DNA of 44,320 nt from Actinomycetota bacterium (GTDB taxonomy: Bacteria > Actinomycetota > Thermoleophilia > Gaiellales > F1-60-MAGs149): contig CANJXE010000003.1 of NCBI GenBank assembly GCA_947478745.1, positions 1 to 44,320 of the forward strand, given 5' to 3'. The translations under genes were made by a program, and so were the position numbers. The notes below the pieces were generated by a model, which ran no database searches, was not told where the DNA came from, and saw nothing but the letters and a program-made list of their open reading frames with translations. This document shows, piece after piece, positions 8,329 through 16,218 of this stretch; positions within the stretch are counted from its first letter, which is position 1; every line of letters starts with the position of its first letter.

Positions 8329-9512
8329 GTCGTGTACTCCGCGTTGAGCTCGACGTACAGCTTGGAGAGATCAGAGGCCCAGATGACGGCACGTCCGTCG
8401 CCGAGGCCGAGGTCAATTGCGATCTCGACGGTCGCCTCGGCAGCGGCGGCATCGACCAGCGCCTGCTCCACGCCCTCGACCGCGGCGCCGTCACGGCAGA
8501 GCAGGTGCCCGCCGATCGCGATCGCAATCCGGTCGGCGTCGATGCGCTCGCCCGTCACCCCGAGCGCCGCGATGATGCGACCCCAGTTCGGATCCCCGCC
8601 GTTGAGCGCGCACCGCACGAGCTGCGCCTCGCCGACGGCGTAGGCGATGGCACGAGCTGCGCGATCGTCCTCGGCGCCGGTGATCTCCCAGCGTGCGATG
8701 CGGTGCGCTCCCTCGCCGTCCCGGACGATCTGGAGCGCGAGGTCCTCGCAGACAGCGCGTACGGCAGCGGCGACCAGCTGGAGACCCTCGGCGTCGAGGG
8801 CGCCCTCCACCACCCCGCTCGCGAGCAGCGCGACGGTGTCCGAGGTCGAGGTGCAGCCATCGACGGTGATGCAGTTGAAGGTGGCATCGACGGCCGCGCG
8901 CAGGAGCTCGTCGGCCTGGGTGGCGCTCAGCGGCGCGTCCGTGGTGATGACCGCGATCATCGTGCCGAGGTCGGGGCGGATCATGCCGGCGCCCTTGGCG
9001 ATGCCACCGACGCGGATCGCGCCGAGCGAAGTCCGGACGTCGCACTGCGCCAGCTTCGGGGCGGCATCCGTCGTGGTGATCGCCAGCGCGGCGTCGTCAC
9101 CGCCGTCGTCGGCGAGCGCCGCGAGGGCCAGCCCGATGCCGGACTCGACCTTGTCCATCGGAAGCGGCACGCCGATCACGCCCGTCGAGGCGACCAGGAC
9201 CTGCGCGGCCGGGCAGTCGAGACCGGCGGCGACGAGGGCGACCATCCGCTCGGCGTCGCGCATCCCGCGCTCTCCGGTGGCGGCATTGGCGTTGCCGCTC
9301 TGCACGATGATCGCACGGATCTCGCCGTTGGCGATGTGGGTCCGCGAGACCATGACGGGCGGCGCGGCGGTCGCGCTGCGCGTGAAGACGGCCGCGGCCG
9401 GCACCGCGCGTTCGGCGACGATCAGCGCCACGTCGGGGCGACCCGAGGCCTTGATGCCGGCGGTGACACCGGCCGCGCGGAAGCCGCGGGGATAGAGCAC
9501 GCCTACGGCCAC
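8325..9512 (-). CDS. argJ: Bifunctional ornithine acetyltransferase / N-acetylglutamate synthase
   Basis: Transfers acetyl from N-acetylornithine to glutamate, and in bifunctional forms also uses acetyl-CoA, giving the cyclic arginine pathway. 395 residues. The precursor self-cleaves before a conserved threonine; here KGAGMIRPDLGTMIA places it at T184 (Gly-Thr instead of the common Ala-Thr). Other signatures are QSGNANAATG, STGVIGVPLPM, DGCTSTSDT, and NGGDPNWGRI. The GTG start overlaps the end of argC by 10 nt. Whether it is mono- or bifunctional cannot be settled here; no argA-like gene is in the window. Confidence 0.95.
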   Translation of the reverse strand: MAVGVLYPRGFRAAGVTAGIKASGRPDVALIVAERAVPAAAVFTRSATAAPPVMVSRTHIANGEIRAIIVQSGNANAATGERGMRDAERMVALVAAGLDCPAAQVLVASTGVIGVPLPMDKVESGIGLALAALADDGGDDAALAITTTDAAPKLAQCDVRTSLGAIRVGGIAKGAGMIRPDLGTMIAVITTDAPLSATQADELLRAAVDATFNCITVDGCTSTSDTVALLASGVVEGALDAEGLQLVAAAVRAVCEDLALQIVRDGEGAHRIARWEITGAEDDRAARAIAYAVGEAQLVRCALNGGDPNWGRIIAALGVTGERIDADRIAIAIGGHLLCRDGAAVEGVEQALVDAAAAEATVEIAIDLGLGDGRAVIWASDLSKLYVELNAEYTT

Positions 9513-10459
9513 AGACCCCGCACCGCCAGCCCGGCCGTCTCCTCGACGCCGAGCATGATGTTGGCATTCTGAATGGCCTGGCCTGCGGCGCCCTTGACGA
9601 GGTTGTCCAGCGCTGAGGCGATCACCACGGTGCCCGTCCGGTCATCGGCCCAGACGTTGAGCCAGCAGACGTTGGAGCCTGCGAGCTTCTGCGGCGCGGG
9701 ATGGCCGCCGAGCTGCACGAAGGGCTCATCCGCATAGCGCTGCGTGTAGAGGTCGTCGAGGTCGGCCTGATCGAGCGTGCTGACGGTGCGGACCTGCGCG
9801 GTCACCAGCAATCCGCGGCTCGTCGGCAGCAGGTGCGGGACGAACGTGGCCAGCTGCGGAGCGCCGGCGAGGGACCCGAGCTCCTGCTCGATCTCCGCGA
9901 GGTGGCGATGGCCGGTGACGGCGTAGGGCGTGATCCCGTTGTACAGCTCGGGCAGGTGGGTCTTGTCCGTCGGCGTGCGCCCGGCACCCGTGACGCCGGA
10001 CTTGCCGTCGAGGTGCACCGGTCCGTCGATCAGCCCGGCCTCCGCCAGCGGCGCTACGCCGAGGATCGCCGCGGTCGCGTAGCACCCGGGATTGGCCACC
10101 GCACGGGCCACGCGCACGCTCTGGCGGTGGAGCTCCGGCAGGCCGTAGGTCCAGCCGTCGACGCGGAAGTCCGAGCCGAGGTCCACGACCTGCGTCCCGA
10201 GCTCCAGCAGGCGCTCGCCCAGGCTGCGCGACTCGCCGTGCGGGAGCGCGAGGAACACGACGTCGCACTCGCTGAGCGCGTCGGCGTCGATATCGTCGAA
10301 GCCCTCGCTCCGCGCTTGGAGCACCGCGGGCCGCAGCGACGGGTGCGCCGTGAGGATGCGGATCAGCTCCTGCCCGGCATACCCGGATGCGCCCACGACT
10401 CCGGCGGTGAGCGGCCGGGTGTCGGGCTCGTTCGGGGTCGGTGCGGTCGTGTACTGCAT
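9503..10459 (-). CDS. argC: N-acetyl-gamma-glutamyl-phosphate reductase
   Basis: NADPH-dependent reduction of N-acetylglutamyl phosphate. 318 residues from the ATG at 10457-10459. The Rossmann motif GVVGASGYAGQELIR begins at residue 20, and the catalytic cysteine is C126 in ANPGCYATA. HLDGKSGVTGAGR and GHRHLAEIEQEL are further family marks. First gene of the arg run argC-argJ-argB-argD. No clear Shine-Dalgarno precedes it, and no ArgR-box-like palindrome could be recognised upstream. The reading frame extends upstream into mreB, but nothing family-like precedes this ATG. Confidence 0.95.
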   Translation of the reverse strand: MQYTTAPTPNEPDTRPLTAGVVGASGYAGQELIRILTAHPSLRPAVLQARSEGFDDIDADALSECDVVFLALPHGESRSLGERLLELGTQVVDLGSDFRVDGWTYGLPELHRQSVRVARAVANPGCYATAAILGVAPLAEAGLIDGPVHLDGKSGVTGAGRTPTDKTHLPELYNGITPYAVTGHRHLAEIEQELGSLAGAPQLATFVPHLLPTSRGLLVTAQVRTVSTLDQADLDDLYTQRYADEPFVQLGGHPAPQKLAGSNVCWLNVWADDRTGTVVIASALDNLVKGAAGQAIQNANIMLGVEETAGLAVRGLWP

Positions 10460-10482
10460 GAGGGAATCTGGAGTCTCGCACA

Positions 10483-10502
10483 GGCCCGGCAACAGCCAGG
10501 CC
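10483..10502 (-). terminator. GC-rich hairpin between mreB and argC
   Basis: Seven nt past the mreB stop (minus strand) lies GGCCTGGC-TGTT-GCCGGGCC, an 8-bp stem with one G-T wobble and a 4-nt loop. No T-run follows, so it is at best a weak or non-canonical terminator, or an RNA-processing element between mreB and the arg genes. Confidence 0.35.
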
Positions 10503-10509
10503 AGCGCCT

Positions 10510-11523
10510 CTAGCGACGGCGCTTGCCGCGGCTGCGCTGGTTCATGTGCATGCGCTGCAGCACCTCGAACTCGTCGAGGGAGCGTCCGGAACCGACCGCC
10601 ACGCACGTCAGCGGCGACTCGGCCACCTGCACCGGCATCTGCGTCTCGGCGCGGACGCGCTCGTCGATGCGCGTCAGCAGCGCTCCGCCGCCGGCGAGCA
10701 CGATGCCCTTGTCCATGATGTCGGCCGCGAGCTCCGGCGGCGTCTGGTCGAGCGTCGACTTGATGGCACCGATGATCTCGATCAACGGCTCCTCCAGCGC
10801 ACTGCGCACCTCGATGGACGTCAGCAGGATGGTCTTGGGAAGGCCGGTCACGAGGTCGCGCCCGCGCACCTCGCACGTCGCGTCCTCGTCGGCGCGCGGA
10901 TACGCGCTGCCGATCTCGATCTTGACCTGCTCTGCGGTCTGCGTGCCGATCAGCAGCTTGTGGGCCCGCTGGACGTACTTGACGATGGCATCGTCGAGCT
11001 CGTCGCCGCCAACGCGAATCGACTGGGCCACGACGATGCCGCCCAGCGAGATGACGGCCACCTCGGTGGTACCGCCGCCGATGTCGACGATCATGTTGCC
11101 GGAGGGCTCGGAGACGGGGAGTCCGGCGCCGATCGCGGCGGCCATGGGCTCTTCGATCAGGTAGGCGACGCGGGCACCGGCGGACAGGGCCGCCTCCTCC
11201 ACCGCGCGCCGCTCGACACCGGTCACGCCCGACGGGACGCAGACGACGACGCGGGGATGCGCCCAGCGGTTCTGGTGCACCTTCTGGATGAAGTGGCGGA
11301 GCATCTCCTCCGTCACCTCGAAGTCGGCGATGACGCCGTCCTTGAGCGGGCGAATGGCAGTGATCGACGCTGGCGTGCGACCGAGCATGCGCTTGGCCTC
11401 GATGCCGACGGCGAGCACGGTGCGCGTCATCTGGTCGAGCGCGACCACCGACGGCTCGGAGAGCACGATGCCGCGGCCGCGCACGTAGACGAGCGTGTTC
11501 GCAGTGCCGAGATCGACAGCCAT
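10510..11523 (-). CDS. mreB: Rod-shape determining protein MreB (actin-like ATPase)
   Basis: Bacterial actin that organises peptidoglycan synthesis along the membrane. 337 residues from the ATG. Visible motifs: phosphate-1 [11 protein letters not shown] (4-14), phosphate-2 [18 protein letters not shown], the connect and adenosine region VLAGGGALL, and [17 protein letters not shown]. The C-terminus is basic (QRSRGKRRR). Family members usually carry about 10-15 residues before the DLGTANT motif. An in-frame extension without stops exists upstream to an ATC codon at 11563-11565 with a good Shine-Dalgarno, so the true N-terminus may be there (see findings). mreC and mreD are not adjacent. Confidence 0.95.
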   Translation of the reverse strand: MAVDLGTANTLVYVRGRGIVLSEPSVVALDQMTRTVLAVGIEAKRMLGRTPASITAIRPLKDGVIADFEVTEEMLRHFIQKVHQNRWAHPRVVVCVPSGVTGVERRAVEEAALSAGARVAYLIEEPMAAAIGAGLPVSEPSGNMIVDIGGGTTEVAVISLGGIVVAQSIRVGGDELDDAIVKYVQRAHKLLIGTQTAEQVKIEIGSAYPRADEDATCEVRGRDLVTGLPKTILLTSIEVRSALEEPLIEIIGAIKSTLDQTPPELAADIMDKGIVLAGGGALLTRIDERVRAETQMPVQVAESPLTCVAVGSGRSLDEFEVLQRMHMNQRSRGKRRR

Positions 11524-11571
11524 GTCGCGACTGCCGAATCCGAAGGTCCAGTTCCTGATGCCGATTGGGAG

Positions 11572-11578
11572 CTCCCTT
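11572..11578 (-). promoter_or_regulatory. Shine-Dalgarno deciding the mreB start
   Basis: On the minus strand AAGGGAG ends 6 nt before the ATC codon at 11563-11565, which is in frame with mreB. It lies about 48 nt before the first ATG, too far to serve it, and no Shine-Dalgarno precedes that ATG. Confidence 0.45.
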
Positions 11579-11595
11579 GCGGCAGGATCTGCCGC
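11579..11595 (-). other. Hairpin between maf and mreB
   Basis: GCGGCAG-3 nt-CTGCCGC gives a perfect 7-bp stem with a 3-nt loop. It starts 15 nt past the maf stop and abuts the mreB Shine-Dalgarno. It could be a weak terminator for maf or a leader stem affecting mreB translation. No T-run follows. Confidence 0.4.
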
Positions 11596-11610
11596 TTCAG
11601 GTCACGGATT

Positions 11611-12201
11611 CTACGCCCGATCCGCATTCCCTCCCGCGACCACGAGGCTGATTCCCTCGGCGGCGAGCAGCTGGCCGAGCAGCGCGACCGGCAGGCCGAC
11701 GACGTTGGCGTAATCGCCGACGACCGACGCGACGAGCGCGGCACCGGTCTCCTGGATGGCGTACCCACCGGCCCGCCCCCTCCACTCTCCGCGCTTCACG
11801 TAGGCATCGAGCTCGTCGTCGTCGAGCGCGATCAGGCGCACGCGGGTCTCTGCGACAAGGACGCGCTCCTGCGCCCCGATCAGGGCGATGCCCGACAGGA
11901 CGCGGTGCTCGCGCCCGGCTAGGTGCGCGAGCATCGCCCGCGCTGCGGTGGCGTCGGCCGGCTGGCCCAGCACCTCGCCTCCGTCGACGACCACCTCCGT
12001 ATCGACACCGAGGACGGGGCGATCGGTCGTGCGCTGCGCGACGGATCGCGCCTTGCCCAGCGCGCGCTCCTGCACCACCTCCTCCGGCGTTCCCGGGATC
12101 GGCACCTCGTCGTAGTCAGGCCGCTCGATGCGAAAGGCAACGCCCAGCGCGGTCAGGATCGCCCGGCGCTGGGGCGAGGTCGATGCGAGGACGAGGTCCA
12201 C
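11611..12201 (-). CDS. maf: Maf-like nucleotide pyrophosphatase
   Basis: House-cleaning nucleoside-triphosphate pyrophosphatase of the Maf/YhdE/YceF family, acting on dTTP/UTP or modified pyrimidine nucleotides. 196 residues. Signatures: LVLASTSPQRRAIL at the N-terminus, the DYDEVPIPGTPEEVV segment, catalytic VLGVDTEVVV, and AGGYAIQETGAAL with SVVGDYANVVGLP. The start is GTG at 12199-12201; a GATACT hexamer lies 6 nt upstream. It is followed by mreB, an order common for maf. Which pyrimidine it prefers is not visible. Confidence 0.92.
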   Translation of the reverse strand: MDLVLASTSPQRRAILTALGVAFRIERPDYDEVPIPGTPEEVVQERALGKARSVAQRTTDRPVLGVDTEVVVDGGEVLGQPADATAARAMLAHLAGREHRVLSGIALIGAQERVLVAETRVRLIALDDDELDAYVKRGEWRGRAGGYAIQETGAALVASVVGDYANVVGLPVALLGQLLAAEGISLVVAGGNADRA

Positions 12202-12207
12202 GCCCGG

Positions 12208-12213
12208 AGTATC
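12208..12213 (-). promoter_or_regulatory. Putative -10 hexamer of maf (leaderless type)
   Basis: GATACT on the minus strand, close to TATACT, ends 6 nt before the GTG of maf. It lies in the 18-bp gap after the upstream SDR gene, so maf could have its own leaderless transcript. Confidence 0.35.
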
Positions 12214-12219
12214 GGTGAT

Positions 12220-13119
12220 CTACAGCTCGAGGCCGTGCGACGCGACGTGCTCGGCGAAGCCAACGGGCGTGAACCCGAACTCCTGCTGCACCCCGTCGAG
12301 GCTCGCCGCGACGTTGTCGTTCTCGAGCAGCTCGACCGCGGCCGGCGTGACCGGCGGGTTCGGCAGCACCTGCAGCAGCTTGGCCTGCAGCTTGACGATG
12401 CCCATCGGCGCGTGGACCTTGCGGACCTTGGGCTTGCCCATGCCGCGGCCGATGATGTCGAGGATGTCGTCGTACTCCAGCGCCTCGACGCCGCCGAGCT
12501 CGATGTAGCGCCCGAGGCGGGAGTCGCCGTTCAGGCAGTCCTGCGCCGCGCGGCACACGTCGTCGACGTGGATCATCTGGATGCGCGTCTTGCCGTTGCC
12601 CGCGACGGGCACGATCGGGCCCTTGACGAGACCGGCCATGGCGGCGATGAAGGGCGCGTGCGGACCGAACTGGACGGACGGCTGCAGGATCGTCCACGGG
12701 ACGCCAGCGGCCTTGAGGCCCTCCTCGCCGCGGCGACGCCCGGCGAGGTACGGACCCGGCTTGGAGCCGCCGCTGTCGATGCCTCCGAAGTGGATGATGC
12801 GCCCCGCGCCGGCAGCGGTGGCCGCCTCGGCGAGGGCGATGATGCCGTCGGCGTTGATCAGGTCGTAGCCGCCTGCAGGGGCCTTCTTCTCACCGGTGAT
12901 CGCCGCGCAGGAGATCACGGCCGACACGCCCTCGCAGGCGCGCCGCAGCGATTCGGGATCGCCGAGGTCGCCGACGACGAGCTCGGCGCCGGGGGCGACC
13001 GTCGCGTCGGGGCGACGCGCCATGGCGCGCACGGACAACCCGGCGCTGGTGAGCCGTCGGGCGAGGCGTCCACCGATGAAGCCGGTGGCGCCGGTGATGA
13101 GGATCGGGCCGTCAGTCAT
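12220..13119 (-). CDS. NAD(P)-binding atypical SDR (complex I NDUFA9-like/NmrA-like)
   Basis: 299 residues. The nucleotide-binding motif is GATGFIGGRLARRL (8-21), followed by the acidic ELVVGDLGDPESL and the YDLINADG helix typical of extended, atypical SDRs such as NDUFA9-like and YbjT-like proteins. The usual YxxxK catalytic pair is not evident, so it may bind NAD(P) without classical SDR chemistry. The chosen ATG (13117-13119) begins MTDGPILITGATG. It starts 4 bp after the ECF sigma factor stop, so the two are almost certainly co-transcribed. Substrate unknown. Confidence 0.82.
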   Translation of the reverse strand: MTDGPILITGATGFIGGRLARRLTSAGLSVRAMARRPDATVAPGAELVVGDLGDPESLRRACEGVSAVISCAAITGEKKAPAGGYDLINADGIIALAEAATAAGAGRIIHFGGIDSGGSKPGPYLAGRRRGEEGLKAAGVPWTILQPSVQFGPHAPFIAAMAGLVKGPIVPVAGNGKTRIQMIHVDDVCRAAQDCLNGDSRLGRYIELGGVEALEYDDILDIIGRGMGKPKVRKVHAPMGIVKLQAKLLQVLPNPPVTPAAVELLENDNVAASLDGVQQEFGFTPVGFAEHVASHGLEL

Positions 13120-13123
13120 GGGC

Positions 13124-13690
13124 TTACTGTGCCACGTTCGGTCGTGCGTCCGCGGCGACCGAGCTGGTCGCGAGGCGGCGCATGCCGAGCAGGGCACGGC
13201 TCTTGACGGTGCCGAGCGGCGTGTTCGTGCGCTCGGCGATCTCCGGGTACGTGAGGTCGCCGTAGAAGGCCAGGGCAAGCGTCTCGCGCTGGGCGTCGGG
13301 CAGCTCCTTGAGCGCTTCGGTGAAGTCCATGCGATCGACGAGCTCGTTGTCGTGGGAGTCCTGCGTGATCTCGCGACCCTCGTGCTGGGCGAGCGGCGGG
13401 CGAACCGCGGCGCGGCGCGTCCAGTCGACGGCACGGCGCGCGGTGATCGTGCGCAGCCAAGCGGCGACGGGAGCGACCTTGGGGTCGTAGCGCTCGGCGC
13501 TGCGCCAGGCGTCCAGGAAGATCTCCTGCGTCAGCTCATCGGCGCGGTCCATGTCGCCGGTGCGGCGACGAGCGTAGGCGCGAACCACGGCGAAGTAGCG
13601 CTTGTAGAGCTCCGCGTATGCGTCCATGTCGCCCTTGGCCGTGCGGGCCACGAGCGATTCGTCTGTGTCGGTGGGGCGGATCAGTGCCAT
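13124..13690 (-). CDS. ECF-family RNA polymerase sigma factor
   Basis: 188 residues with sigma-2 (about 25-90: DAYAELYKRYF, DELTQEIFLDAWR) and sigma-4 (about 122-172: LPDAQRETLALAFYGDLTYPEIAERTNTPLGTVKSR helix-turn-helix). The frame is open further upstream, but the ATG at 13688-13690 is chosen because AAAGGGA sits 8 nt before it and homology begins here. It resembles the SigK/SigL-type ECF groups. No anti-sigma gene is adjacent: the next gene downstream is an SDR-like protein. A promoter-like region lies upstream (13725-13752). Confidence 0.92.
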   Translation of the reverse strand: MALIRPTDTDESLVARTAKGDMDAYAELYKRYFAVVRAYARRRTGDMDRADELTQEIFLDAWRSAERYDPKVAPVAAWLRTITARRAVDWTRRAAVRPPLAQHEGREITQDSHDNELVDRMDFTEALKELPDAQRETLALAFYGDLTYPEIAERTNTPLGTVKSRALLGMRRLATSSVAADARPNVAQ

Positions 13691-13724
13691 GAGGAGATTC
13701 CCTTTCAGCCTGTCGGTAGATCTA

Positions 13725-13752
13725 TTTATACACCACTTAGTCGGGAATACAA
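13725..13752 (-). promoter_or_regulatory. Candidate sigma-70-type promoter of the ECF sigma gene
   Basis: On the minus strand TTGTAT, 16 bp spacer, then TATAAA, in a clearly AT-rich island within GC-rich DNA. It would give a leader of about 30 nt carrying the AAAGGGA ribosome site. A TTAGTC/GACTAA inverted repeat (13737-13742 and 13762-13767) brackets the -35 and could be an operator. Confidence 0.5.
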
Positions 13753-13853
13753 GTAGTTCGTGACTAAAAGATGGATATATCTCTGCCGGCTGGCGTGTCG
13801 AACCCCTCCACACGCGTACACTTCGGCTCCAGCACGGCGTTTGCGTCGTCCCC

Positions 13854-13924
13854 GCGGGTATAGCTCAGTGGTAGAGCAGCAGCCTTCCAAGCTGAATATG
13901 CGAGTTCGATTCTCGCTACCCGCT
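13854..13924 (+). tRNA. tRNA-Gly (anticodon TCC)
   Basis: A full cloverleaf can be drawn. Acceptor GCGGGTA pairs with TACCCGC; D-stem GCTC/GAGC; anticodon stem GCAGC/GCTGA (the top pair G-A is a mismatch); anticodon TCC at 13886-13888 in loop CTTCCAA; T-arm GCGAG-TTCGATT-CTCGC; discriminator T. It decodes GGA. The CCA end is not encoded. It stands alone between the ECF sigma gene and the phosphoribosyltransferase fusion. Confidence 0.95.
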
Positions 13925-13964
13925 CTTTGCGGCCGACTACGCGGCGGTCCGCCCCGCCCGGGTC

Positions 13965-13970
13965 TAGCGT
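13965..13970 (+). promoter_or_regulatory. Putative -10 hexamer of the phosphoribosyltransferase-hydrolase gene
   Basis: TAGCGT lies 7 nt before the ATG with no Shine-Dalgarno, giving leaderless geometry. It sits 40 nt past the tRNA-Gly end, so the gene need not depend on tRNA read-through. Confidence 0.45.
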
Positions 13971-13977
13971 CGGCGGC

Positions 13978-15285
13978 ATGGCAGGTGGCTGGCAGACGCT
14001 GACGGGGTTCCGCGACCGAGCCGATGCCGGGCGAGCGCTCGCCGCCTCCTGCCGCGACGCCGATCTGCCGCTCCCCGTGGTGCTGGCACTGCCGCGCGGC
14101 GGCGTCCCCGTCGCGGCGCCCGTCGCCGAGATGCTCGGCGCCCCGCTCGACGTGCTGCCGGTGCGCAAGATCGGCTGCCCGGGCAACCCGGAGTTCGGCA
14201 TCGGCGCCCTCGCCGAGGGTGGCGGGCTCTACCTCGATGAGGAGTCCGTCGAGCGACTCGCCCTCTCGCGCATCGAGGTGCAGGGCGCGATCGACCATGC
14301 GACACGCGAGCTCGACGCGGCGATCCGCCGGTTTCGGACGGGGCGGCCGCCGGTCGCCCTTGACGGCCGCACCGCGGTGATCGTCGATGACGGCATCGCG
14401 ACGGGCGGCACGGTGCGCGCCGCGATCCGCGCCGCCCGCGGCCGGGGCGCGGCGTCGGTGGCTGTGGCCACGCCGGTCGGCGCACCGGACACCGTGCAAC
14501 GGCTGCGCAGTGAGGCCGACGTCGTCATCACCCTGCTCGAGCCGCTCGACATGGGAGCGATCGGCTGGTTCTACGAGCGCTTCTCCCCCGTTTCCGACGA
14601 CGAGGTCATCGCCTTGCTCGACCGTGGCCGTCCGGCCGTGCCGGCCCGCGAGGTGCTGATCCCGACGACCGATGGCGAGCAGCTGATCGGGGACCTCGAG
14701 GCGCCGCGACGCACCATCGGCCTCGTCATCTTCGCCCACGGCAGCGGCAGCAGCCGTCGCAGCCCACGCAACCGAGCCGTGGCCGCCCGGTTGCGCGAGT
14801 CCGGCTTGGCGACGCTGCTGCTGGATCTCCTGACACCGCTCGAGGGTGAGGATCGCGGCCACGTGTTCGACATCCCGCTGCTGGCGCGACGACTCGGTGA
14901 TGCGATCGCCTGGGCCGACTGCGATGCGGCCACCCGCGGGCTGCCGCTGGGCCTGTTCGGTGCCAGCACGGGCGCGGCCGCGGCGCTGATCGCCGCCGCC
15001 GCCGATCCCGAGCACGTGCGCGCGGTCGTGTCCCGCGGTGGGCGCGTGGACCTGGCCGAAGCCGCGCTGGACACGGTCCGCTGTCCCGTGCTGCTGCTCG
15101 TGGGCGGCGCCGACCACGAGGTCCTGATGCTCAACCGCGAGGCGCGCACGCTGTTGCGCTGCGCGTCCCGGCTGGACGTGATTCCCGGCGCCACGCACCT
15201 GTTCGAGGAGCCAGGCACGCTCGAGGCGGTCGCCGAGCGTGCCGCGGGCTGGTTCGCCGGCCAGCTCGCGCCACCGCCGCAGTAG
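13978..15285 (+). CDS. Phosphoribosyltransferase fused to a dienelactone-hydrolase-like alpha/beta hydrolase
   Basis: 435 residues, two domains. Residues 1-215 are a type I phosphoribosyltransferase-like domain (ALPRGGVPVA at 37-46; PRPP-binding loop VIVDDGIATGGT at 134-145). Residues 225-435 are an alpha/beta hydrolase (VIFAHGSGSSR; nucleophile S330 in FGASTG; D379 in VGGADHEV; H407 in PGATHLF). Both active sites look intact. The chosen ATG (13978) begins the first recognisable strand and has a -10-like box 7 nt upstream. The two families are also known as separate neighbouring genes; the joint substrate is unknown. Confidence 0.88.
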   Translation: MAGGWQTLTGFRDRADAGRALAASCRDADLPLPVVLALPRGGVPVAAPVAEMLGAPLDVLPVRKIGCPGNPEFGIGALAEGGGLYLDEESVERLALSRIEVQGAIDHATRELDAAIRRFRTGRPPVALDGRTAVIVDDGIATGGTVRAAIRAARGRGAASVAVATPVGAPDTVQRLRSEADVVITLLEPLDMGAIGWFYERFSPVSDDEVIALLDRGRPAVPAREVLIPTTDGEQLIGDLEAPRRTIGLVIFAHGSGSSRRSPRNRAVAARLRESGLATLLLDLLTPLEGEDRGHVFDIPLLARRLGDAIAWADCDAATRGLPLGLFGASTGAAAALIAAAADPEHVRAVVSRGGRVDLAEAALDTVRCPVLLLVGGADHEVLMLNREARTLLRCASRLDVIPGATHLFEEPGTLEAVAERAAGWFAGQLAPPPQ

Positions 15286-15288
15286 AGT
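15283..15288 (+). promoter_or_regulatory. Putative -10 hexamer of the LLM oxidoreductase gene
   Basis: TAGAGT overlaps the stop codon of the preceding gene and ends 6 nt before the ATG at 15295. No Shine-Dalgarno is seen, so a leaderless transcript is likely. Confidence 0.45.
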
Positions 15289-15294
15289 CCCGGC

Positions 15295-16218
15295 ATGACC
15301 GCCGACCTCGCAGCCGACCGCATCCGAACCCGCAACGCGATCGGACCGTGGGGCGCCTGGTCCTTCGGGTTCGCCTACGCCCCGGCTGCTGCGATGCGCC
15401 CTGCGGCCCAGGCGATCGAGGCCGCTGGCTATGGCTGCCTCTGGTACCCCGAGACGCTCGACAGCCACGAGGCCTACACCAACGCCGCCACGCTGCTGGC
15501 GGCCACCGAGCGCCTGCACATCGCCACGGGCATCGCCAGCATCTGGTCGCGCGATGCCCGCGCCTCGGTCCAGGCCGCCCGCACGCTGGCCGATGCCTCC
15601 GACGATCGCTTCATCCTCGGCCTCGGCGTCAGCCACCGCCCCCTGATCACCGCCCGCGGGCACGTCTACGAGAAGCCCGTCGCCACGATGCGCGCGTACC
15701 TCGACGCGATGGAGCAGGCCGGTGACGCGGTCCCGCTCGGCGACGACCAGCCGCCAATCCACGTCGTACTCGCTGGCCTGCGCCCGCCGATGCTCCGCCT
15801 CGCCGCGGAGCGCTCGCTCGGCGCGCACCCGTACCTCGTGACCGTCGACCACACGCGCCGCGCCCGCGAGGTGATGGGGCCCGAGGCCCTGCTCCTGGTG
15901 GAGCACAAGGTCGTGCTCGAGACCGATCCCGTCGTCGCCCGTGCACGGGCCCGCGCCGATATCGCCTGGTACCTCGAGGCCGAGCACTACGCCAAGAACC
16001 TCCTGTGGCTGGGTTTCGACGAGGAGGACCTGGCCAACGGCGGCTCCGACCGCCTCGTCGACGAGCTCGTCTTCTGGGGCGACGAGGATGCCATCGCCGC
16101 GCGCCTGCGCGAGCACCACGCCGCGGGCGCCGATCACGTCGCGATCCATCCGGTCCACGACGACGCCGACCCGCTCGGCGTCGAGACCTTCGCGCGCCTC
16201 GCGGCGCACCTGGGCTAG
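15295..16218 (+). CDS. LLM-class, probable F420-dependent oxidoreductase
   Basis: 307 residues of the bacterial luciferase-like monooxygenase fold (TIM barrel). Motifs: GPWGAWSFGF near the N-terminus, EAAGYGCLWYPET, ATGIASIWSRDA, DRFILGLGVSH, and VVLAGLRPPMLRLAAERS. In actinobacteria proteins of this type generally use coenzyme F420, but cofactor and substrate are inferred. The ATG is 9 bp after the previous stop. Its stop shares a CTAG palindrome with the stop of the convergent yaaA gene, a 4-bp tail-to-tail overlap. Confidence 0.88.
   Translation: MTADLAADRIRTRNAIGPWGAWSFGFAYAPAAAMRPAAQAIEAAGYGCLWYPETLDSHEAYTNAATLLAATERLHIATGIASIWSRDARASVQAARTLADASDDRFILGLGVSHRPLITARGHVYEKPVATMRAYLDAMEQAGDAVPLGDDQPPIHVVLAGLRPPMLRLAAERSLGAHPYLVTVDHTRRAREVMGPEALLLVEHKVVLETDPVVARARARADIAWYLEAEHYAKNLLWLGFDEEDLANGGSDRLVDELVFWGDEDAIAARLREHHAAGADHVAIHPVHDDADPLGVETFARLAAHLG

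Noticed and set aside
9503-10510. ArgR operator before argC
   Set aside because: No AT-rich ARG-box-like palindrome could be recognised in the 50-bp gap before argC.
13726-16209. Very long minus-strand open frame (over 800 codons) opposite the PRT fusion and LLM genes
   Set aside because: Arg/Gly/Ala-rich translation with no family features; both plus-strand genes are clearly real and a tRNA is inside it.
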